From positions 310,001 to 374,000 of the forward strand of contig JAKNDB010000109.1 of assembly GCA_024305405.1 (NCBI GenBank): 64,000 nt of DNA, read 5' to 3'. The notes below the pieces were generated by a model. That model was not told the DNA's origin. It saw nothing but the letters and a program-made list of their open reading frames with translations, and searched no databases. Below are positions 14,707-27,009 of this stretch, piece after piece (within the stretch, counting starts at the first letter, position 1; each line of letters starts with the position of its first letter). Both the position numbers and the translations under genes were made by a program. This stretch comes from Dirofilaria immitis. Taxonomy: Eukaryota > Nematoda > Chromadorea > Rhabditida > Onchocercidae.

Positions 14707-17700
14707 TTAATCAGCAATAATATTATTTGCGTCACATTCATTATCTTCACCATGTACAACAATTAAAATATAATACATTAGAAATGTTGTAAATAATAAA
14801 GGTGAAAAAAATTGCGTAAAATGATCTAAACGTCGATACAATCGCATCACTTTACGTTTTTTGTCCGAAAATTCTCACGCTCAAATTCATTCACTGCATC
14901 AAAACATCGTTTCTCCTAGAATTCGAAAATTTTAAAAAATTTTTAAAATTTCAGTAAAATTTCTATCAATTTAATTTACTTTTGTATTATTGCTATTACT
15001 GTAACTATACTTATACAGTATGATTCTTATTATGAATACAATGTATTAACATAGGTAATATTATTTTAGATGTAATTCCAATCAATATTTGATAAATGTA
15101 TAATAGAATTAGAAATATTTCTTAATTTTATAATTGATTCATCTTAATTAATTGAGGAAATTTTATACCAAATTTAGTTGCTAAATGAATTAATTTATAT
15201 TTAAAAAAAAATAAAGGTAAAAATTTACAATAGCTCTTGTGGCTCTTATAAGAGCTAATACGACGACTGATTCAAACAGTGAAAGTACCGTAAAAATTTT
15301 CATCGCTCGAAACCATGTATCTAATGGTGTTATATAATTGATATGAATATGATGATCTTCACCCCTTTCCATTTGCACCAATGTTAGAAGTACCTTAAAT
15401 AAATTTTAATAATTAATAACATGGAAAGATTTTATGAAAATTTTAAAAGATCAATTTGTTAATTTTTCTGTAACAAAAGCCGAAAGATGTAATTACTTGT
15501 ATAGAGATAAATGTGTCAAAAGGTCAAATAGTATCACGACAAGTATTGTAAACAAAGAGAAAACGGTATACAAGGAACATTTAAAGCTCAGCAGACAGCG
15601 TACCATACTTACAAAGGGATCAACAGGACGAAAAGATGAACATCTTTACTACTGAGACGATTCACAGGTCAACAAAGTACAGCCACCATGAGACAGAATG
15701 TCAGAGGTCACATAAGGAGGGCGACTTCCAAAGAATTTAAAAGGAAGGATTTCAGAGCTGAAACGAGTTCAGTCAGTTCAGCTTGACAATTAAGTCCGAA
15801 AATACAGTCCGATATAGTTAGACAATTCAGTAGCAACAGTTCGACGCAATTCGACATCAGCAGCAATTTCGATGAATTCAGCAGAAGCTAGAATCACAAT
15901 TCAACGATTGCTCGCACCGTTGTTGCTCGAGCAGTGGTAGAACGAAAGAAGAAGAACAGTCGCAAATGAAAGATACGACAATGTGCCAAGATATGACATG
16001 CATTTAGATACTATGCACATATAATTCTTTGATCCTCCTATGTCTTGTGCATTCAATCCATATCATTGTATAAGAGCGATATTATGCTACAATATCGTAT
16101 AAACCAAGATGAAGCCAATTGCTAACCTAGCCCGAATCACAAATAGCACGAGGAATCAGTTTTTCAATCAACAAGCGATAAGAAGAATTCCTCAATATTT
16201 CCTAGTAAAAGGAAATCTTAATTTTTAGAAGAACAATAGAAATTTTCAGAATCTTTTGCGATTTTAATATTTTCAATTCGTTTTTCTAAAACAAAGAATA
16301 GTTTAAATAATTAATAAAATTTAATGATTTATTAATTTTTCTAACAAAAATAAATCATAATTTTGGAAAAAAAAAAATAACGAGAAAGTTTCAAATACTG
16401 AAATTATAATATTTTTAATTCGTTTTTTTTTTATTCATCAATTTAAAATGAAAAATAACTAACAGAGATTGGTGTAATGATTCGTACTTCTTCATAGTTA
16501 TACGGTACATATGGTGCAATCCAGGCAAAAACATTGCCAAACAACTTGGTACATATTTTTCAATGATAAATCGTGAACCGGTACGTTTTAATTTGAATAA
16601 AATACGAAGACATGATGATGGTACTAAAATAAAATTATTTTAGTCAACAATGCGTATAGAAAATTTTTCATCTTTTTGCTAATTTAATCCAATTAATTTG
16701 AAATGATGAAATTGGAAATGAGTATGATTAATTTTTTATTGATATGTAATATTTTTAATGAAAAATAGTAATATTTAAGGAATGAAATAACCGACAAAAG
16801 TAACTATTTAAAATAAATCAATTAATTAATAATTTTTCAGTTAGTACGTAATTTTGTTAAATTTAAAAGTAAGTTAAATTCACTGAAATGAATTTTCAAT
16901 TCTTACACAATTTCCCATCTACAATACATTGCTGTGCATGGACAGATGTAAGGTAAAAATCAGGTGATGGATTTGCTGACATTAAATTTATCGGATTCGC
17001 AGAAAGCCAAGAAAATCGCACACTTGAAGGTATATGCGAAACTTCAATGCATATATTTTATTTCGTCATCAAAGTTTAAATAAGTATTTTAAATTTAAAA
17101 GAAAAAATTTTAATAATTAGAATCATATGATAATAGTTCAGCAAAAAAAAAAAAAAAAGAAAAGTTGATATCTCCGAAAAAAAATTGGATATATTACTTA
17201 ATGTTTAGGAATTCGTCGGATATTAATTTAATTAAATTCAGGTAAAATTAGTACTAAGAATAAATCGTATATGGTATAAATTACACATGTCACACAAATT
17301 TATTCGTTTAGCTTATATGATCAACCTTTATGTCTATAGGAATGAACGTGAAACTAACGTGAACTAATCAGAAGTTAACATTGTTGATCATCGTGAGGAA
17401 ATCGGCAAAAGTCATATAACATGAAGGTTGCAGTGTTATTCTAAGATAAAAGATGAAAGTTTCGATAAAAATTAATGGAAAAAAATAAAAATTAATTAAA
17501 TAAGAAACTAAATAATTGAATTTGAAAAATAAAAAAAACTTATAATTTCTGTAATTAATTCGAAATGTTAAAAATATTCAAATGACAAAATATTTCCGCC
17601 GTTTGAATTTCTAATATTATCTATGATCTTACCTCATCGTATAGATGACTAAGCCATTTAGGCTAACTAACATTCGAAAATTTGGAAATGAAACATAATG

Positions 17701-19647
17701 AAAATGCGATTGCTTAGAATTAACAAAATATGGATCGGGTTTCCATATTTGATCCAGAATTCTTTTTCCCAAATTCTTATCCATTTCGTATAATTACTCA
17801 TCAAACGTGAATCAATCCAACTCATTTGCATTTCAAAATCTTGAATGAAACAAAAATTTAATCAAAAAATTTTTAAAATTTCAAATAATTATTACAATGT
17901 TTTTTTTTTTTTTTTTGCACTGAAGAAAATAATAATATATGAAATTTGCTTACCAATAGTATAATCCATATTTTTTGAATCAAAATTCGCTAAATGAATA
18001 ATTTTTAGAGCAAAACTAACATCAACTGGTACACCTAAAAAAAAAAAAAATTTTTTTTTTCTGAGCATTATTTGAAATAAGAAAAAATATCGTACTTTTA
18101 ACAATTTACGTTTTTAAAAATCTTTGCTTTTCCATTTTGATATAAAATAAATCATGAACGAAAGAAAGAAAACAAACACCTGGAAATGTAGTGGGTACAG
18201 TATTATTGTCGTAGTTTACGGAACGTAGAATTGGAAAAATATAACTGCCTCCATAGTGACTTAGTATGAAAATATTGATAGAATTTGGGTGAACTTTAAA
18301 AAACGAAATTGTTTTTTGAAATTTGGAAATATTTCCAGAATATAGTAACTTTTAAAAGTGAAAAAATTCCACGAAGTTTGTAAAACTTTTTGAAATAAAC
18401 TTTTTCTCGAATTAATAAGATAACATAATTTAATTATAGCAGAATATCTAGTCAAGTTTAATCATCATAACATCCTCAATTGATTTAGCTCTTTTATTCT
18501 ATTTTGATTTCAATATCACTAATTTCGCTATAAATAAACTTCACAGAAGTTTTCTAGAATTAAGCTATAAACTAATCACTAGCAAATTATAAATTGATTT
18601 ATAACTATAGTTGAGAAGACAGTGTAGTTTTGCTAAAATAATTTTATTATGGCTAAAAATTGATTTTTATTGGTGCAGAAAAAAAAATGTTTTCAATTTA
18701 AAATAAAATTAACCTTAATATATAAATAATAATTACTAGTTGATATAAATCTAGAAATGTTCAACTATTTATAGAAAATTTTAATAAGATAATACTGATA
18801 TTTTCAAAATAACTTACTCGTCACAAATTCCTGTACAATCATCTAAATCGGTTGTTAAATTTGTCATTAAATTCAGAATTAATAATTTTTTTCATCACTT
18901 ATATCAACATTCAGTTTGTTAATTAATATATTCGTCGAACGACTAATATCAGGATCGGCAACAACTTTCGTACTTTTATCTAAAAATGAAATTACATCTT
19001 TAGTTAATTATAACTTTAACTTGAATCAATAAATTACTACAAGAGTTTAATGAAATCTAAAATTAATATTACTTTGTATTTCGTAAAATATGAGTTCTTT
19101 TTCATTTCTTTTCTTATTTTCGCAAATTTTTCCTTAAACTTTTATTCACTCTTGAATTAACTACGCTCCCTTCTACGAAAGTTTGTGCTAAATAAAAGTA
19201 TCCATATTTTAAATTAAACAAACTAAATATGAACATTAATAGACACATTTTAATAATTACAAATTTTCCTTTTATTTTTATTTTTAAAATATACGTTGTT
19301 TAGTTTTTATAAATGATTCTTAATTTTTAGCCTATATAAATGATCTTTAACTTGTATAACTAACTTCTAACCTTCATAATCTTGATTATTGCTCTCTTCA
19401 ATAATCATTTCTTTCGAATCAATCGATGCTAACGAATTAAACTCTTCCATATTATCAATAAAATGTGCCCGTTGTTTATCACTTTGACCTTTAACATATT
19501 TCATTTTATCAATAGGAATGATAATACAGAAAAAATATCAATGAATGATAATACAGAAAAAAAAAAGAAATCAAAAATTCATAATTCATAAAACTTACTC
19601 ATCTTAGTAATTAATAATAATAATAATAATACTAATTGCCATTTCAT
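14707..19647 (-). CDS. Cys-loop ligand-gated ion channel subunit (frames broken in this sequence)
   Basis: Pentameric ligand-gated channel subunit of the nematode GABA/glycine-like superfamily; the ligand is unknown. Exons by splice sites and phase: 19647-19599, 19488-19372, 19187-19073, 18979-18818, 18259-18180, 18034-17954, 17839-17633, 17440-17359, 17041-16907, 16623-16464, 15393-15229, 14915-14707. With missing bases allowed for, the product is about 522 residues, normal for the family. It opens with a hydrophobic signal peptide (MKWQLVLLLLLL). Visible motifs are VNYDNNTVP, VPVDV, MDYTIDFEMQMSW, IWKPDPYFVNS, and a perfect Cys-loop C-x13-C (about 279-293, with FPHDDQQC). A second cysteine pair (about 338 and 349), M1 (YVPSCLAMFF), M2 (ITPISVLLTLVQM), M3 (FTVLSLFESVVVLALI) and M4 near the C-terminus follow. 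Seven one-base deficits and one in-frame TAA (17375-17377) interrupt it. The two shifts in the third exon are the least certain part. A short upstream ATG frame precedes the start. Confidence 0.87.
15469..16159. mobile_element. possible solo LTR or other insertion in a channel intron
   Basis: The intron between the M1 and M2 exons of the channel holds about 690 bp of clearly less AT-rich DNA. It starts TGTAACAAAAGCC and contains a TATA-like TTTAAAAGG followed by GAGTTCAGTCAGTTCAG, an arrangement typical of an LTR promoter. A 6-base word TTTTTC flanks both ends (15463-15468 and 16160-16165) and could be a target-site duplication. The right end is uncertain: it reads AATCAG rather than the usual CA, and a TGT...ACA alternative ends near 16173. 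There is no protease, reverse transcriptase or second LTR. Confidence 0.42.
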
Positions 19648-22028
19648 AGTTGCATATATCCAAATCATCTATTATTCCATTTGCTGTCACTTGTCATCTT
19701 TGCGATAAAGAAATAATTAACGAATTCAAAAGAAAATAATTTATAAAACTTTTTTTTTTTTCTTTTCCCTTTACTTTTGTATTTTTGTTTACAATAAACG
19801 TAATTTCATTTTTGATCTCGATTATTCAAAAATATAAATACATATAAAAGAAAGGAATATTTATAGCCATAATGTTATTAATTTAAAAAGGAAATTTTAT
19901 AGCTATTATGAGATCTTGTTTTATCATTCTTTGATCTATCAAATTTATTTTTTTCTAATCGATCTCACTTCTTCTCTTAGTCATCACGAAAATAACCAAA
20001 ATATTTGTTTATAAATTTTATCGAACCAAATTTTTCATTTATTTTTCATCCATCTATCTTCTTTTTTTTTTTTTTTTTTTCAATGAACTACAAAATAGAA
20101 ATTTTTTTTTGGGCTTACTTTTAAATTTTCCTTCGTTATTTTTATTCTGAATTTATAAAAATTAATAAGTTTGAAAAATTATTTATTTTATATTCTTCAC
20201 TTTTTAGTTTCAAATCTTTCTCCTAATAATACTTAAATTGATAACAAGTGATAACATGATGTTAAATATGAAGGCATAAATTGGGAAAAAATTATCACAT
20301 GAATGAGATGATCCCAATTATTTAACTGTTAAAAAAAAAAAAAAAAAATGAAAAATAATTGTTCAGATAGGTTCACGAATGTTCATTTTCATATATAGCA
20401 ATCACGTGGCAATATTCAATTGAGAAAAATCTTTCATCATTCTGCATCGAGAAATGTGTTGATAAAGAAAATTTCTCGTCAATTAAAATCAAATAGTTTT
20501 TATAACTGACATAATGCATTACCAATTTTCCATTCTTCAAATCGTTTTCTCAAATTTGATGCCAATAAAAATTAACATGATGTTCACACTCTTCTTGTAC
20601 TGATTAAAACCGTACAACACAACCTGTCGTGAGAAAACGAAAAATTTTCTTTTTCTTTAATGTAGAAGAGTGAAAGGTTTATTGGGATCAGAAGTTGCTA
20701 AATATTAACAACCAAAAAGATTGTCTATTCAGGGTTTTTCGAGTTGCTTCTTCCGGAGGACGGAGAGATTTCGTTTCTAGTGGTTGTAAGAGCTCGATTA
20801 TAGATCGACCGTTTATTCACTGGGATTTGTTGATTCCCAAAAAAACTCTTTGATTAGTAACATACTATCTATATATGCCCTTCGTGGCGCAGGATATGGA
20901 TAAAGAGTAATCATCTGCGATATGTGAGATGAAATAAGACTTTCTAAATATGCATGAGATAAATTAATAGTATACCATATCGTGTAGAAAAAGGCGAAAA
21001 AAAAATTTACTTTTCCACATTTAGTTATGTTTGTTGATATACCTAAGAGGAAGCAAACAGTGTATAACGGCGACAAAAAATGTTTGCAAGCGATGAAAAT
21101 CGATAATTTTTGGCAATGAATGTATGACAGCATTAAATTTAACATTAACTTATAGTTTCTCAAGCCTGAATGTTAATTATGGATCCATAATTTCTTCGGA
21201 TTCCCCAATGCCATGATCACTTCAACAGAAGATTTCATCTTCTATCAATACTATTAAGAAAACATTACGTTTGCAGTCTCATTTCCGATATGTTATCAAT
21301 GTAACAATCAAAGTCAGTGTTACTGATGTCTTTCTAATCATGTCATGAATATTTCGAAATTATATGTTAAAATCTATCCTTTCAGAAAATTCATTAAACT
21401 TTTCATAATACAAAGCGTAACATGGAATTGAAAAGGGAGATTATTAAACCACAGTGTTTTTGCCATGCAATCAGTGACAGATAAAACTATTCAAATCACA
21501 AAACAAATAAACGTACTCATTAATCTGCTCAGCAATTATTTACTAACTAGTGAATGACTAACAATAACACTGGAATGAAAAGTAACTTCACCATGAATAT
21601 GTAAGGCACGAGTGGAAAGAATTTAAAAAAAAAAAAAAAAAAAACAAGAAAATTTGTACGAAATTTCGACCTGATTTTAAAGAATTATATAAAACATCAA
21701 AAGAGACAAATAAAAGCACAGAACCATTTCCAAATGAGGTTAAATAACAAATATACAAAAACCAGTGAAAGACATGCAAAAATTACATTTAATTCACTTA
21801 CAATTCCTTTGAGTTTACCCAGTTCTGAAAATCACAGAAGCGATGGATATTAGGATATGAAAATTAGAGGAGTGAAACCTTACAGGTAGCAAAACAACGC
21901 GAAAAATGAAATAAATAATACAAATGAAGAAAATTCCCTTAACGAACAAAACACCCAAAGTCTTTCTTGACCTCGGATATTAACAAATTAAAAACTGAAG
22001 TAATGAATTAGACTAGATTTCAAGAATT
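19648..22028. other. intergenic region between channel and EDEM1 (both minus strand)
   Basis: The left part (to about 20600) is AT-rich with poly-T runs and a short AAT run at 19615-19632. The right part (about 20640-22028) has more balanced composition and lies downstream of the EDEM1 stop, so it probably includes the EDEM1 3' UTR. TTTATT on the plus strand at about 20678 is AATAAA on the minus strand and could be a polyadenylation signal. A few short minus-strand stretches look weakly protein-like, but I could not join them into a gene. Confidence 0.45.
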
Positions 22029-25000
22029 TCACCCCGAAAACCCTAGAGTGATACCAGCTAAACGAAATATTTGAGCAAGACGAGACTGATCCAGTGGTGG
22101 TCGATGTCGATCAAGTTTAAATACACCGCACGAATGATTGCGAGAAAATATTGAGGTGCATCATAAACCGGATTTCTCATACGTTTATCGATGGGTATTA
22201 TATGACCTTCGGTTGTAAATAGAATACGTTCTTCATTACGATTCACTGCGTTATTCACATCAAACAACTAAAAAGTGTCAAAATTTTGTTATAAAAACTA
22301 TTATTTTTCGAAATATAAAGGAAATTTTAGAAATAAAAAACAAAAATATGATTATAAGGAACAGGAAGAATCAATCTAGGTAAATATTACTCCACACTAC
22401 AGGACAAACTTACGAGATATAAATATTTCACGGTTTCAGAAAGGAAAAACGATTCCATTCGATCTTCTAACGATTTGTCGACAACGTTATGCACTGTAGC
22501 ATAACCACACTTCGCTCTTGCGAACGTATTAAGAGACTGAAGAATGTCAAAACCGACACGAAGATAAAAAGGATTTTGTGTAGCACGATATAACATGTAA
22601 GTTGCTTCAGCCAGTTCCGGTCTTAGCGGATAGAAATATATGTCGGGAATCCTGAAAAGACATTAAATATTCCCACAATGGTAACTCAATAATTTACATA
22701 AGACAAATCAAAAAGAACCTCAAAAATGATGAATATATTATGAAGTTCCGACAAATCAATGAAAACATCTTCTACTTACTTTAGGTGCCAGTTGTACCGT
22801 TCAGGAAGGGCATCGTATCGCTTCCACAATGAATAATATATGGCATGAATACAAACTGCTTCATCAATATCACCATTCAGTACTTGAACAGCAGCAAAAC
22901 TAGCCTAGAGCAATACCTTATTAAATTTTGAAGGAAAAACTTTGAATTCCAAATTAGATCAGTTTTCGTTCACCTATATTACGAATACCACTACCTATGG
23001 AATAAAGATAAACGTGACATGCAACAAACCTGTAAAGCATCAATCCAAGTATTTAACAACGAACCATCTCGCATGTCAACATTTACATACATTGGTGTTT
23101 CCCCTCTCCTAAAACGCAACGATCACGACCACGTCGTAACTGACTTATTATAAGCGCATATGCTTCCTGCATATTCCTTTGTGAATAAGTTTATTACTGG
23201 TTTTTTCAAAGGAAAAATCAATTTAAATCTCCTGTGTTGTGACCTTCATATCATTGGCAGTGTTGATTACCATTAAACAAAGAATACTTAACAATAGCTT
23301 ACGATTTGCAATGCTAAATCTCATTTCGCATTTTTATATATTGCTATATACTATCTCGGACAATGAAATGCTTTTTCTTCCAACTATATCGGTGGATGGG
23401 TAAAGCAGAAAAGCTATTATTAAAATAGAAAATCCATACAAGCGAGAAAATGAATCATTATTTCTCACCTAAACATTTAAAATCTCATATAAATAACACT
23501 TGAAGTTATCATGGATGGAAACGGTTATACGAAATATTTTATAAAATCGTGCAACAACCTGAAACATCCTCAAATCAGCCTCAACGCCGAATAGTACAAA
23601 AGCTTTAAGCAAATATTCGTAAAACGAATCGAGGCCTGCACCAAGTCCACTAATCACACCTTTCCATTCGCCCGTTTGGATGTTTACGACATTGCCTGAG
23701 AAGATGCATACTTCGAAGGTTTTTTTTTAAAAAAGAACGCATCTTTAAAAACAAGAAAAAAAACTTAAGAATAAAGATGGATAGGGTAGTAAGATTTATA
23801 GACATATCCACAGAAAGTTATGCATGAAAGGTTTAAACTAAGTTATCAGTTACAACGATAAAATAGAGTTAATTGATAAAACCAAAAAGCAGTGGTACCA
23901 ACCCAACAAACCAGTTACTTTATTCCTCAAAGACCATAACTTCCGATTAGTTCTACGCGCCAAATTTTCGTATGTACCATCACCCAAAAGACGTGAGAGA
24001 ACTGTAAATTCCAATAACAAACTTCCTGCGCCAGCCACACAATTTTCGTTAATCGTTCCTTCCTTCACGCCGCTCTGCAAATTCACTCGTGGGAATGGTA
24101 TACCTGAAAAATAGACGTGGAATTTTGCTAAATCTTAAGTATAAAGAATTAAAATAAATCATTTGAATCTTTAGCAGAATAAACTATTCAAAGAACGAAT
24201 ATAATACATAAACATACCAGTTTTAGTGCCACTAAAAGCCGGCAATAGACGGATAGCCAAATCATGTGCCATTGTAAGCAGTTCTCCATCATAGTCACTT
24301 AGAGCATAATTACCCAACATATGAGAATCGTCAGTAAGGATCAAATGAGCTGACAAAAGCGACCCGATTATTCTAAAAAAAAAGGTCGAAAGATTATTAC
24401 CTTAATTACCAGAATGCCTTTTACAGCCAAAAATCTGATAAGACATGCTCGATTAAGTTCATATGTTATCCCTTAAACTAATTTTTCGACATTGGTTCTT
24501 CAAACTGCTCATATCACGCTTTCCACGGTTATAGCAGTAATATAGTACCCAGAATCGATCGTATAAGAAATTCAATTTGCGATCATTTCAAAATTGCAAT
24601 CACCTTATTGTTGCTTCAAATACTTGTACTGTAACATTTCTCTCAAAGGAAACGTTGTCGATCACCATTCTAATGGCATTATGGAATTCAGTTCGATTTT
24701 CAAAAACAACTAGGGTATCCAACGATTCTATCTAAAAAAAAACCATGTATTATGACAATTTTTAACTAGTTATGAATAGTTTTCCATTTGCACCACATAT
24801 CCATCCAGAACTTCGAACATCATAATTAGCGAGAGAAATATACCATACCAAAGAAAGTGAATAATCTCCAAGAACATCATTAATATTGATATTAGACCTA
24901 TAAAAAGTATCACTATTGACAAAAAAAGTAGACCTACAAAAAGTATCACTATTAGTAATATCTCTAGCAATAGAGACAATTTGTCCTTTTATATTATGAA

Positions 25001-25446
25001 ATATAGGTTCTAATTACGAGAAAAGAAGGAAAGTATGTATAAAAATTTCTTCAAAATAAGATTAAAATGTACAACTACTGACTTCAGATAACTTTTCTTT
25101 TCTAACTATGAAAAAAGGAATTAAAGCAATTATTAACAGCACTTTTCTTCTTCTCCAAATTGAAAACGAATAAAACAGGAAAAAAATCACGGAACTTACG
25201 GATGAAGATGATCATAGCCACGACCAGAGCAATTGATTGGGTCCAATTCGTCCATAGGAAAAGCATGCCGGATGTAATTTTCGTACGCAAAATAGAACAT
25301 TTCTCGAGTTGCTTTTTTGCTTCCAATAATTCCTCCGGTGTAAAAGATCCATATTTCGAGGTGTAATTATCAGTAATAAACGGATAAATGCCCAAAATAG
25401 CCGCTGCTAATGCACAGAACAAGAAAAGATCCAAGAGACATACCAT
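22029..25446 (-). CDS. EDEM1: EDEM1-type ER degradation-enhancing alpha-mannosidase-like protein (GH47)
   Basis: ER-lumen GH47 protein that trims or recognises mannose on misfolded glycoproteins and hands them to ER-associated degradation. Exons: 25446-25200, 24897-24849, 24731-24604, 24372-24218, 24103-23903, 23695-23559, 23166-23030, 22904-22780, 22651-22414, 22267-22029. Phases agree throughout once three one-base deficits are allowed for; the product is then about 552 residues. An N-terminal hydrophobic segment ([17 protein letters not shown]) acts as signal peptide or anchor. Landmarks are [46 protein letters not shown] (E about 138), [24 protein letters not shown] (D about 283), [17 protein letters not shown] (E about 406), [10 protein letters not shown] and FTTEGH (T about 492). 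These are the GH47 acidic and calcium positions. The motif series and the EGHIIP-type C-terminus match EDEM1 better than EDEM2 or EDEM3. Frame breaks fall in exons 1, 7 and 10. Confidence 0.93.
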
Positions 25447-25475
25447 ATTTTAATAGGAAGCTTAGAGATAAACCT
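25447..25475 (-). promoter_or_regulatory. probable trans-splice acceptor and 5' UTR of EDEM1
   Basis: On the minus strand TTTTTCGTTCAG is followed by 27 nt and then the EDEM1 ATG. No upstream coding exon is visible, so the AG at 25475-25474 is best read as a spliced-leader acceptor. This is inferred from position and consensus only. Confidence 0.5.
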
Positions 25476-26994
25476 GAACGAAAAATATATTATACAGAAT
25501 TGCTGAATCTTATAACTGACAAAATCAAATTTAAATTAAATTTAAAACCGAATAAATAATTCAAAGTAAATTTGTACATTTAAAATAAAGTAAATATAAA
25601 GAAAAATTTACTTACAACACAACCAATCTTAAACTATGCTGAGGATATTTTACAGGAAAAATACGGAAAGATACTTCGCTGAAATTCATGCTCAGTTCAA
25701 CATTCCAAGCCAGAATTCAGCAATTTGAATCATGAATGCATTCAGTGAATAAATCTGCAATTATCTTGAAAGTGTGTAATGACAAGGAACAAAAAGAAAG
25801 AAACAGAGAATAGCGCTGACATGATAAAACAAAACAAAACAAGAGAAACGTGTTTTACGACTACCAAAGTTAGAATGTAACTTCAATAAAAAAAAAAACT
25901 AATTTTTAACTCCAAAATTTATCACTTTTTTCCAGACATTTCAATATTTCTCGGTTCAATCGTAAAGAGCTTTTTTTTTTAATTTTTACTTTCGAAATAT
26001 GAAAACAAATTTCGTTCATTAATCCCTTACTTTACTCTATTAATACAATTCAAACGTTTAATTCGAGAAAAATAATTCAGGCTGATATTTCCGTATACTT
26101 TAATATATATTAAAGGAAAATCAATACATCATAATCCTACGTAACAATTCACACCATATTCTCATATTTACAGATGGTAAATGACGAAACTACGAAAGTG
26201 CATGAAACACGCATGCCCACGTCAACACATCCATAATTTCGTGTATGAAGAAGCGTGGAACAATTAATCCTACAACGCTTTTTATGGTTTTGTAATTGGA
26301 AGATTGCCAATTTTTGCTTTCATCACGATTTTCTTGTCTTTTGAGAGCCGTTTGCAAGGTTAGGAATGGTTCGTTCCCGCTTCGTTGTTGTTGATTGACT
26401 TATTGCGATGATTAGAAAGTGTTTCGTGAAAGGAAATTACAATTGGAAGCTGTGGAGGATTGATATTTGAACGTATTAACCTGAAAAATCAAAGCGTTAC
26501 GTGACTCTCTAAGCGCAAGTATATCCGCTTGGAACATTTAGATTTGAAATGACCCAAGATTTTCAATCATAAATTAATCAAAGTACTAGTCGGAAATTTT
26601 CATTACTGACACATTGGGTATTATTTACTTTTGGGATCTTATCGCTCATTGAAATCTGTGAAATAATGCCTTCACATAGATTTTGTTTACTTTTTGTTTC
26701 CTTTGTTTGATTGTTTATCTCATTTCATTGTTTTCCATTCACTCTTTCTTTGATTTCATTCGATTTCCAATAGTTTACTCATTTGATAGTTTTTCCCCGT
26801 TCAAATTTAATCAAATAATGAGGATGAAATGGATTACATCAAGATAATATAATACCATCAGTTGATAACTTCTTATTGAAACATGAATTTCTAAAAGAAT
26901 GCCAAGCAATAATATCTTTGTGCTAGAAATTCAATTTTAAACACCTCTCTTTGTATATTTTGCTAAAATAGTATTTTACCTTAATTGAGCATTT
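25476..26994. promoter_or_regulatory. shared intergenic region of divergent EDEM1 and PA2G4
   Basis: About 1.5 kb separates the two divergently transcribed starts. Composition is more balanced than in the flanking deserts, especially at 26180-26500. I recognise no ORF, tRNA or repeat. It presumably carries both promoters, but no specific element can be named from sequence alone. Confidence 0.4.
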
Positions 26995-27009
26995 AGGTTA
27001 TCTGAAAAA
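26995..27009 (+). promoter_or_regulatory. probable trans-splice acceptor and short 5' UTR of PA2G4
   Basis: AGCATTTAG ends at 26996, just 13 nt before the PA2G4 ATG, and no upstream exon is visible. Such a short leader is typical of nematode genes that receive a spliced leader. Inferred from position. Confidence 0.5.

Noticed and set aside
15434..15655. 73-codon plus-strand open frame in the channel intron
   Set aside because: It lies antisense inside the LTR-like block, starts outside it, and shows no family pattern. More likely chance in less AT-rich DNA.
25160..25366. 68-codon plus-strand open frame
   Set aside because: Shadow of EDEM1 exon 1 on the opposite strand, where the conserved GH47 sequence lies.
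22029..25446. Programmed ribosomal frameshifting as the cause of the EDEM1 frame breaks
   Set aside because: The breaks lack a shared slippery heptamer, occur three times in one gene, and recur in unrelated neighbours. Missing bases explain all of them more simply.
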